A stretch of DNA of 64,000 nt from Micrasema longulum. Lineage: Eukaryota; Arthropoda; Insecta; Trichoptera; Brachycentridae. The translations under genes and the position numbers were made by a program. Numbering within the stretch: position 1 is the stretch's first letter; each line of letters starts with the position of its first letter. Below are positions 56,331 to 64,000 of this stretch, in pieces. The stretch is from positions 62,001-126,000 of the forward strand of contig JAGVSM010002731.1 of assembly GCA_022494885.1 (NCBI GenBank), written 5' to 3'. The notes below the pieces were generated by a model. The model saw nothing but the letters and a program-made list of their open reading frames with translations. It had not been told where the DNA came from and did no database searches.

Positions 56331-56933
56331 TAAAAAAAAAACAAAATGTCAAAATCCAATAAATTAAAAGTTAAAGCTAGGAGAACGTCAACAAAAGCAG
56401 TTTTCGGTGGATTATTTCAGTCACTTTGTTTAAATTCTCTTCTCCATTTTACACTATTATAACTATTTTAACTATTATATATTTTGTATCTTACAAATGA
56501 TGCCGGGAACGAAGAAAATACAATATTTAAATGCGGTTTCGGTTATTAACGCTCGCGTTATAATGTTAAAGGCGATTCATTAGGGGAACATAAATTTTGG
56601 GGACGTGTTTGATAAACCGCAAAATGTTCTCTACCGAAGTGGCGCATGGGCCATGGCGGTACTCGGTACCAAATGCCTGGTGAACAAATTAATCTCATTG
56701 CAGATTAATAAATAGCCACAGTTGAAATTTAACGCGGAAATTGGTCTGGCATTTTACCGCTTATTATAGGAATCATTTAACTTAAAGTGCGTGAATTTAT
56801 TTAGAATATGACATAACTAACAGCAAAAAACTCAATAACTTGGCAATAGACACATACATACGTAGGTACCAGGGGCGTGCGGTGGGGTTTTTAATTTATA
56901 AGTAATTTGTACATTATAATATATTGATTTAAC
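56331..56933. other. No feature seen
   Basis: No domain or repeat family recognised; apparently single-copy sequence. Confidence 0.4.
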
Positions 56934-57368
56934 TTTTTGTACATAATGTTATTTGTACATTGGCGGGTTTATTGCCAAATGGCAATTTCTTCCAACCAAC
57001 CAATAAGATAAAAGTTTTATTTTTATAATTAAGTTACAGAACATATTCAATAGAAAAAAAAAAGATTAAAAATTTAAAAATATATAAAAATAGAAATAAA
57101 CGTATTTGTTTATAAATTACCTTAAATCAAAACTATTACTCAATGGGAAAAAGGAAAAAAGAGGAAAAGGAAAGGAGGAGAGATCAAGGAAGAGAAAGGA
57201 GATGTTTCTTCAGACGTGATTTAAACAGAGATAATGTAGTAACATCTTTGATGGTGGATGGGAGATGATTCCACAGTCGAGCCGCATGGACACTTTATAA
57301 GTTAGAGAAGAAAGAGGAATTGTGTATGGGTATTAAGAGAGTGCCTTGAGAATGAGAACGAAGAGGTA
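56934..57368 (-). mobile_element. 5'-truncated inverted copy of the intact LINE
   Basis: Inverted and nearly identical to 62718-63165: it starts in the last 60 codons (CCTCTTCGTTCTCATTCTCA) and runs through the stop and 3' UTR to AAAAGTTAAAT. The Asn-Asn of WNNLPSTI has become Asn-His (GGAATCATCTCCC). The few differences imply a recent common source. Confidence 0.92.
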
Positions 57369-57469
57369 TTACTAACCCTAGTTAGAGAGTCACAGTAACA
57401 TAATATTATTTGTATAATTTTTTGTGCATAAAATAAAACTTAATACATTTAATACTCTATACAACACTT

Positions 57470-57665
57470 TTGTACGGAACGCTTTGCAACTATAGCCAAT
57501 CCACTAAACAAAATGGATTTTTTACCATAGAAAATAGATGCATTATGTCTGAATTTTTATATTTATATAAATTATTAAATAAAAAAGTAGAATCTTTAAA
57601 TCTACTCTGTAAAATTAATTTTTATGTAATCTTTCACGTGACAAAAAAAATAATTCCATCTATGT
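57470..57665 (+). mobile_element. LINE C-terminal fragment
   Basis: TIENRCIMSEFLYLYKLLNK and VESLNLLCKINFYV resemble the region after the RT in Jockey/CR1-type LINEs. Only about 60 codons remain. Confidence 0.5.
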
Positions 57666-57804
57666 AAAACGAACTATGCACAACACTCTTTCCACTATCG
57701 TTGTTGTTCAAATTATATAATTATTTTCTTCGATTGATATGCCACTCAATCATTTTATTTGAAAATAAATTAAGACTAATTTAATCTGGCTGAGATATAC
57801 TCCC

Positions 57805-57965
57805 ACTTGCTTTTTAATGATGCACACGCTCACACACACCTGAATACTTACTCTCACACAAATACGTACAAACACACGTATACACTTATTCTCATACAAA
57901 TACACATAAACACACCATTTTACACATATATGTATATTTATATATATATATACGCACGCACACAT
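57805..57965. repeat. (CA)n/(TA)n-rich microsatellite
   Basis: CACACGCTCACACACACCTG through TATATATATATACGCACGCA. Imperfect dinucleotide repeats; the open frames over it are artefacts. Confidence 0.8.
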
Positions 57966-57984
57966 TTAAAAATGTACCATATTT

Positions 57985-58102
57985 CAGATCGGGTTGTGGT
58001 CCTGTGGCTAGTGTCTCGGACTCACGGACCAAAGGTCTGTGGTTCGAATGTTGGTGAAACAACTCGTTGAAAATGGCCCTCACATAAGAACGCAAATCTG
58101 TC
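57985..58102 (+). repeat. SINE family A, internally deleted
   Basis: The head GATCGGGTTGTGGTCCTGTG through GTGGTTCGAATG is followed directly by AACTCGTTGAAAATGGCCCT and AAGAACGCAAAT. The CTCTACCCC to TAATAGTGAG segment is deleted. Confidence 0.8.
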
Positions 58103-58149
58103 TTTCAACTTAACTTTTATCGATGATGTTATCGACTTATATCAACACA

Positions 58150-58286
58150 TAAGTTATTAATTAAAAAATACTTGGTACACTTCCACTTATTTATTCACCA
58201 GTCTGAAGATGCCCATTAGAGGGTGAACGCGCTAATTGGTCAAATAAATAAGTGGAAGTGTATCAAGTATTTTTAAATTAATAACT
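58150..58286. repeat. Fold-back repeat around a CTGAAGATG motif
   Basis: Arms 58150-58195 and 58242-58286 are inverted copies (AATACTTGGTACACTTCCAC against GTGGAAGTGTATCAAGTATT). The centre begins CTGAAGA, then GCCC/GGGT stem and GTGAACGCGC, a hammerhead-like order with the GAAA motif changed to GAAC. Confidence 0.75.
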
Positions 58287-58289
58287 TGT

Positions 58290-59115
58290 AAGTAAATATA
58301 AGTTATTAGATCGTTACAATAGAATTCCATCAAGTATTGTCAATAAATAATTTAAATTTAAAAAAAAAACCTTTATCTTCATTATGTTATTTTATCATTG
58401 TGGACGTTGACTCTATGTTTCTGTAAAATAAAATAAATAAAAATAAACAATTTTAGGAAGAAAATTTATTGAAACTGACGTTCTTTAAATTTTTTAGTAA
58501 ATTATCGAATCTGACGATATCGCTGATCGAAGTTTTAAAAGGTATAAAATTGAATTTAAAATTCATCACTACTAGGTAACTTGAATGTTATTTCAATGTT
58601 GTACAGGTTGAAGCGAATGTTATTCCTATACCGTATGGTAGGAAATTATTCGCGGTTCCTGTTATGCTAATAGAGCGGTTACACAATTACCGGGGATAGG
58701 CAGATATAGGAAGACAAGTAGACAGGAACACGGGCAGATACTGATGCGACTAATTTGGATAAATTCCTGCTAGTATCGATGATCGTTCGAATACCAAATT
58801 CACTCTACTTTGAACAAACAATATGTATACTGCAGAATGATAACCAATAATAATAACAAGTACAAATGGGACGTTTCACCGATCAAATAGGCATTTACGT
58901 AATTTTTTTGTAAATTATGTAAAGTTTAAAATTCCACTTTTTTTTCATGAAAATCTCAGTTTTTTTTTTTTTTTCATAAATTTCATAAAAAGTACATATT
59001 TTTGTAAAATTCTAAACATATCTACTTTTACACATCTAGTATATGTTATCACTGTAACTATCCAAAAAACAGACCAACTTTTGGGCTTGGAGAGTGTCTT
59101 ACACTGTTGTTTATT
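58290..59115. other. No supported gene
   Basis: AT-rich with poly-T runs near 58940-58975; nothing recognised. Confidence 0.4.
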
Positions 59116-59117
59116 TA

Positions 59118-59470
59118 TAAGAGTTTATATAATTTTAAATACGAGTACATGAAAAGAAAAATAAAAACATAGGATATATAAAGAAAAAACATAAAACATA
59201 CATTCATACTAATTAAAATTTAATGTTGTTTTTACACGAGTTCAAAAAATTTCTTTAGATTAACTTTACATTTATTTATTGATATATTATTTTTAATAGT
59301 GTTCAGTTCACTGGGAAGATTATTATTATTTTTTACACCTTTGAAGACAAAACTATTTTGACCAGTTAGTAAATATGTTTTTGTTTTGAATAGTTTAAAC
59401 GATGCAATAACAATAAAACGGTTTTTTTTATTACCACGAATTACTCAAATCCAAAGGTTTCTCAAAACAG
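59118..59470 (-). mobile_element. LINE C-terminal fragment, inverted
   Basis: The complement reads NRFIVIASFKLFKTKTYLLT, FVFKGVKNNNNLPSELNTIK and INKCKVNLKKFFEL, the last block of a Jockey/CR1-type ORF2 (xNNLPxxL...FKxxLKK). About 59110 is its 3' end. Confidence 0.65.
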
Positions 59471-59950
59471 TGTAAGAGCTATGAATAAAGCGATTATTTA
59501 TTTATTTTTATGAATAACTTTTTACTTACAAGGGGTAGACCCTCCTTTTAAGTTTTTTGAAGAAATTTTTAATTTTTTATATCTTCACATGACAATGGCC
59601 GGTCACCTGAGCCCGGGACACATTGTATTATTGTCTAATCAATCTAGGATTAGAATCAAAATACGCTTTACATGAAAATGTCGGTAAAAAAATAAAAATC
59701 ATCATCATTCGAAATACTGCAGTTTAAACAACCATTAAAGTTATTGCTATTGCCTTAGGTTTTCTTTGTATTTTTTTAAATATATTTTTTATCGTGAACT
59801 CTTTATTGTAACTCTTTATTGTAATCTTCCAACTGACGCATAAAATGAAGTGCTGTGTTGTTAAAACACATTGAATTATTTTATATTTATATACTTTGTA
59901 ACCTAATTAACTTAGTTGTAGCTACTTACTTAAGTTCGTGCTATTATTCA

Positions 59951-62902
59951 ATGTCCTCCACGTTTTCCTGTGAATCTTTCCACTCTATTACCGAATCCTT
60001 CCCTGAAACTTCTCTCTCATCCTATCACTCTGATGTTACTGAATCAGACACAGAGGAAGTGTCTGGTCTCCATGATATACTCTTGAATAACTTTTCATGC
60101 TATCCCAAAGACTTTCATGTATGTCATATAAACGCTCAAAGTATACCAGCTCATTACTCCGATTTTCTATCAACATTTGCGGATTTGTCAACACATGCCA
60201 TTCTGGTCAGCGAAACATGGCTAAAACCATCACTACCATCAACTTTGTATCCTTTACATGGATATCGACTTATCCGCAATGATCGAACTAATCGAAGGGG
60301 CGGTGGAGTATGTATATATCTGCGTGAAGAAATAAATTATTCACTTGTAAAACAATCTGAAACCAGTGGTGGCCATCCTGAATATCTGTTTTTAAAGATC
60401 AATTTCAAATACCATGATATGATGATTGGTGTGGTATATTGTCCCCCTGATATTAACTATTTTTCTGAGATGGAAACATTGCTGGAAAGCACTGTAGGTG
60501 ATTTTCACTCAGTTATTCTTATGGGTGACTTTAATACTTGTCTTTTAAAACAAGACTCCAGATGCCAACGTTTGAGAGATATTATAAGTTCAGTCAACCT
60601 ATCTTTGCTACCTTTAGATCCTACTCATCACACTCAAGTTTCTCATACTCTTTTAGATCTTATTATAACTTCCATGCCTGACAAAGTCTCTAATTATGGA
60701 CAGTTGACCGCTTCCGGATTTTCTCATCATGAATTATTATTTATTAACTATAAGATCAAATGTCTCAAAAGACTTCCTGTCACATTTCTTGCCAGAAACT
60801 TTAGAAGCGTTAATAAGGAATCACTTGAACTTGATGCCATGAGTTTAAACTGGTCAGTTATTAATAATCTAGAGACCATTGATGAAAAAGTTGAAACTTT
60901 TAACAGAATGATTACTGGTCTGTTTGACATTCATGCTCCTATGAGATCTGTCAAACTTAAATATCCACCTACCCCTTGGCTTACCAGTGACATTATTCAA
61001 CTAATGGCGCAACGTGACAAAGCAAAGTCTAAACTGAAGTCAAATGCTTCATCTCAAAAATGGGAAGCCTTCAGAGTCCTGCAAAATCGTTGCAACCAAT
61101 TGTGCAGAAATGCCAGAAGGAAATATATCCTCACAAACTTAAATCAAAACTCTACTAGTAAATCCTGGTCGTTTTTAAAATCTCTTGGCGCCGGTAAACC
61201 TAAGATAACATTATCTTCAACTGTCAAACTAGACGATCTCAATACTCACTTTGCTACACCTCCACTAATACTGGATGTCAGCACTAAATCCGACACTCTC
61301 CGACGTTTAAGTATGGCAGCTTCTTACAATTATCCACCGTTTTTATTTTTTTCCGTTCAAGAAACTGATATTCAACGTATTTTACTTTCTATAAAAACCA
61401 AATCTATGGGCAGTGATCAGCTGAGTATGAGATTGATACACTTTATTTTTCCTATTATCTTACCAGTTATTACTCACATTATAAACTTTTCTTTAAATAC
61501 TGGAGATTTTCCTGAAGCTTGGAAAAAAGCATTTGTTATACCACTTCCCAAAATTTCTTTACCAGTTTCTGTCAAAGATTACAGACCTATATCTATTCTT
61601 CCAATTTTTTCCAAAGTCATTGAACGAGTTGTATATAATCAGCTAAATAATTATCTATTGTCAAATAATCTTCTTGATCCCAATCAATCAGGTTTTCGTG
61701 CGGGCCATAGTACAACTACCACTTTAATCAAGGTTACAGATGACATTAGATACGCAATGAATAACAAAATGATAACCTTGATAACATTACTCGACTTCAG
61801 TAGCGCTTTCAACTCTGTGGATTTCGATCTTTTGTTGGCTAGACTTAAAACACTAAATATGACACAACCGGTTATAAAATGGTTCGGATCGTATTTACGA
61901 GCTAGACAACAGTGCATCAAAACACCAGATCATCAATCGGAATGGGTCGATATTGCCGCTGGAGTACCTCAAGGTGGAGTTTTATCACCATTACTATTTT
62001 CCCTGTTTATTAATCCGATTGCAGATTGTCTCAATTGTTCATATCATCTCTATGCAGATGATTTACAATTATACTTTCATTGCAAACCTGAAAACACCAG
62101 CAAAGCAATAGAATCGATGTCTAAAACACTAAATTGCGTGTCAACATGGACAAAAGAGTATGGTTTACTAATAAACCCGTCTAAAACACAAATTATGTTT
62201 GCAGGTAGTCAAAGATTGCTTAGTAAGCTAGACATACCTTCACTTAATCCTCTTATTGTCAATGGTACCAATATTCAGTACAGGAAATCCGTAAAAAATC
62301 TAGGAGTACTAATGGATGAACATCTCTGCTGGCGAGCTCATACTAATGAATTAAGCCGCAAAATATTTTTCAGTCTACACTCACTTAGAAGGTTGCAAAA
62401 ATTCTTACCCATTAGTACTAAATGCACTCTTGTACAAGCATTACTACTACCCATTCTAGATTACGCTGATGTTTCCATGACTGATTTAAGCTGTGAGCAA
62501 CTAGATAAACTTGAACGACTTCAGAATACATGCATAAGGTACATTTTTGGTCTTAGGAAATATGACCACATTTCTGATTATCGTAGGCAACTGAAATGGC
62601 TCAAAATTAGACAGCGGAGAGACTATCACTCCCTCTCACTTCTGTTCAATGTACTTCATAGTCCTAACGCTCCTATATACCTGTGTGAAAAATTTCAACG
62701 CTTATCAGTTCATGGTTTACCTCTTCGTTCTCATTCTCAAGGCACTCTCTTAATACCCATACACAATTCCTCTTTCTTCTCTAACTCATATAGTGTCCAT
62801 GCGGCTCGACTGTGGAATAATCTCCCATCCACCATCAAAGATGTTACTACATTATCTCTGTTTAAATCACGTCTGAAGAAACATCTCCTTTCTCTTCCTT
62901 AA
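59951..62902 (+). CDS. Intact non-LTR retrotransposon ORF2: AP endonuclease and reverse transcriptase
   Basis: The first ATG in this frame is at 59951 (the frame is open back to 59855); from it the protein is 983 aa. Endonuclease (about residues 55-280): HVCHINAQSI, LVSETWL, DRTNRRGGGVCIYLRE, MGDFNTC, HTLLDLIITS and FSHHELL. Reverse transcriptase (about 450-740): VKDYRPISILPIFSKVIERV, SGFRAGHSTTTTLIKVTDDI, LLDFSSAFNSVDFDLL (motif A), GVPQGGVLSPLLFSLFI (B), HLYADDLQLYF (C) and KNLGVLMDEHLCW. The C-terminus ends ARLWNNLPSTIKD. All catalytic motifs are present with no stop or frameshift, so it could be functional. No ORF1 is visible upstream. The clade looks CR1/Jockey-like; I cannot place it more finely. 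Confidence 0.95.
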   Translation: MSSTFSCESFHSITESFPETSLSSYHSDVTESDTEEVSGLHDILLNNFSCYPKDFHVCHINAQSIPAHYSDFLSTFADLSTHAILVSETWLKPSLPSTLYPLHGYRLIRNDRTNRRGGGVCIYLREEINYSLVKQSETSGGHPEYLFLKINFKYHDMMIGVVYCPPDINYFSEMETLLESTVGDFHSVILMGDFNTCLLKQDSRCQRLRDIISSVNLSLLPLDPTHHTQVSHTLLDLIITSMPDKVSNYGQLTASGFSHHELLFINYKIKCLKRLPVTFLARNFRSVNKESLELDAMSLNWSVINNLETIDEKVETFNRMITGLFDIHAPMRSVKLKYPPTPWLTSDIIQLMAQRDKAKSKLKSNASSQKWEAFRVLQNRCNQLCRNARRKYILTNLNQNSTSKSWSFLKSLGAGKPKITLSSTVKLDDLNTHFATPPLILDVSTKSDTLRRLSMAASYNYPPFLFFSVQETDIQRILLSIKTKSMGSDQLSMRLIHFIFPIILPVITHIINFSLNTGDFPEAWKKAFVIPLPKISLPVSVKDYRPISILPIFSKVIERVVYNQLNNYLLSNNLLDPNQSGFRAGHSTTTTLIKVTDDIRYAMNNKMITLITLLDFSSAFNSVDFDLLLARLKTLNMTQPVIKWFGSYLRARQQCIKTPDHQSEWVDIAAGVPQGGVLSPLLFSLFINPIADCLNCSYHLYADDLQLYFHCKPENTSKAIESMSKTLNCVSTWTKEYGLLINPSKTQIMFAGSQRLLSKLDIPSLNPLIVNGTNIQYRKSVKNLGVLMDEHLCWRAHTNELSRKIFFSLHSLRRLQKFLPISTKCTLVQALLLPILDYADVSMTDLSCEQLDKLERLQNTCIRYIFGLRKYDHISDYRRQLKWLKIRQRRDYHSLSLLFNVLHSPNAPIYLCEKFQRLSVHGLPLRSHSQGTLLIPIHNSSFFSNSYSVHAARLWNNLPSTIKDVTTLSLFKSRLKKHLLSLP

Positions 62903-63175
62903 TCTCTCCTCCTTTCCTTTTTCCTCTTTCCTCTTTTTCCTTTTCCCATTGAGTAATAGTTTTGATTTAAGGTAATTTATAAACAAATACGTTTATTTCT
63001 ATTTTTATATATCTTTAGCTTTTTAATCTTTTTTTTTTCTATTGAATATGTTCTGTAACTTGAATTATAAAAATAAAACTTTTATTTTATTGGTTGGTTG
63101 GAAGAAATTGCCATTTGGCAATAAGCCCGCCAATGTACAAATAACATTATGTACAAAAAGTTAAATAAATAAATA
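62903..63175 (+). mobile_element. 3' UTR and tail of the intact LINE
   Basis: A pyrimidine-rich start is followed by GGAAGAAATTGCCATTTGGC, AATAAGCCCGCC, a short hairpin conserved in related tails at 22690 and 29500, then AAAAGTTAAATAAATAAATA. The tail is a (TAAA)n run rather than poly(A). Confidence 0.85.
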
Positions 63176-64000
63176 AAAAAAATAAATAGATTTGATTAAT
63201 AGCTCTTTTCATAAAATCGCTATTATCTCAGTTTCACTTTTCAATGGCTGGCTGCTTTCTGCATAACTACGTTCCATTCTATGTTCTTCAAAAAATAGCT
63301 AGGCAGCTTTTATAAAAAAAACAGTTTTAATCGCCTTCTGAAAATAGAGTTGGTCATAAAAATGACATTTCTTAATTTGTCGAAAACACTCACAACAATA
63401 GAAAAATCTTACGATATATCGCTATCGCATCTATAGATGCTGATGGGAAGATTAATGCATCCAGAAATCTTGTTCTCCTTAATAAATTAAAGTGGATCAA
63501 CGATAAAGTGGATTAATTTAATAAAAATTACGAATATGTTTTAATACAGAATGTCATCTCATACATTCAAAGTTTGATGGAGGTACGAGTATCATTTAAT
63601 ATTAGACCTGACCGTTTTCTAAAAAATGCATATTTTAGGTTGTATGGTCAGCCGGACTTTAAAAAACCGCCGAAATTCAACTCGTAATTAAACTATTTCC
63701 AAAGTTATAATTACAAATAAATTAAGTAATTATTTACAATGAAGATCACTTATATAAATTGAACGTAATAATGTATAATACATAATGACACAACATAGAT
63801 AAAAGTTTTATTAGGGCTGGCTGTTTCATACAAAATGCACATCATAGTTTGTGTGGTCATCCAGACTATAAAAATCATTTGAACTGGTCAAATACAAAAT
63901 TAAATTATTAAAAAAAAATTTTTTTTGCGTTTAAAAAAAACCACTAATTGATGCATTATTTATCATTTGCCAAAGTAAATTACATTCTAACTGTTGTGTA
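63176..64000. other. No gene seen
   Basis: AT-rich sequence. GGTTGTATGGTCAGCCGGACTTTAAAA at about 63640 and GTTTGTGTGGTCATCCAGACTATAAAA at about 63849 are related phrases about 210 bp apart, possibly an old duplication. Confidence 0.4.

Noticed and set aside
57750..58070. Open frames rich in His/Thr and Tyr/Val on opposite strands as genes
   Set aside because: They are translations of a (CA)n/(TA)n microsatellite and of a SINE A.

Overview
This is a eukaryotic, almost certainly insect (at least arthropod), nuclear genomic window. The evidence is an AT-rich background, GT-AG introns, GC-rich coding exons, and a dense mixture of tRNA-derived SINEs, non-LTR retrotransposon pieces (R1/Jockey/CR1-like), a Penelope-like fragment and DNA transposons (Transib, Tigger/pogo, Tc1-mariner-like). 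No bacterial operon, rRNA or functional tRNA gene was seen. I could not fix the species.

Host gene. The only host gene I can support lies on the minus strand and spans about 2302-36440. Five exons (36440-36180, 34018-33837, 32000-31837, 3371-3163, 2622-about 2302) join with matching splice phases into one reading frame. The last two encode a single class-I-like PDZ domain, split by an intron, followed by a proline-rich tail with an NPxY motif. The PDZ resembles the PTPN13/FRMPD2 group. One intron is about 28.5 kb (3372-31836) and holds much of the mobile DNA. The first visible exon switches frame inside a GC-rich Gly/Arg/Ala-coding run, which suggests a sequence error or a real frameshift. 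The true 5' and 3' ends of the gene lie outside what I can recognise.

Mobile elements. The best-preserved are two. The first is a Transib element at 15021-17635, whose transposase belongs to the family ancestral to RAG1. Both terminal inverted repeats start CACACTG and a perfect 5-bp CGGCG duplication flanks the element; its gene is dead from stops, frameshifts and a nested SINE with an 8-bp duplication. The second is a LINE at about 59951-63175 with an intact endonuclease/reverse transcriptase ORF of about 983 aa; an inverted, 5'-truncated and nearly identical copy lies only 2.6 kb away at 56934-57368. Other elements include a GIY-YIG Penelope remnant with a hammerhead-like motif (4150-4770), large fold-back repeats (41663-41960, 44534-44738, 58150-58286), several MITE families with clear inverted ends (316-738, 14256-15008, 24006-24413 with 36750-37147, and a family of at least seven copies), a Tigger remnant (19448-20096), and a DUF4817-type transposon fragment with an internal deletion (35038-35404).

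SINEs and tandem repeats. Four SINE families, labelled A to D here, share tRNA-like heads with A- and B-box sequence. Several copies are nested in other repeats, which gives relative ages. Tandem arrays occur at 3410-3890 (about 42 bp, split by a SINE), 13083-13285 (41 bp), 38056-38275 (115-bp duplication), 42831-42950 (41 bp) and 42992-43116 (25 bp). Most remaining sequence is AT-rich intronic or intergenic DNA with no gene that I can support.
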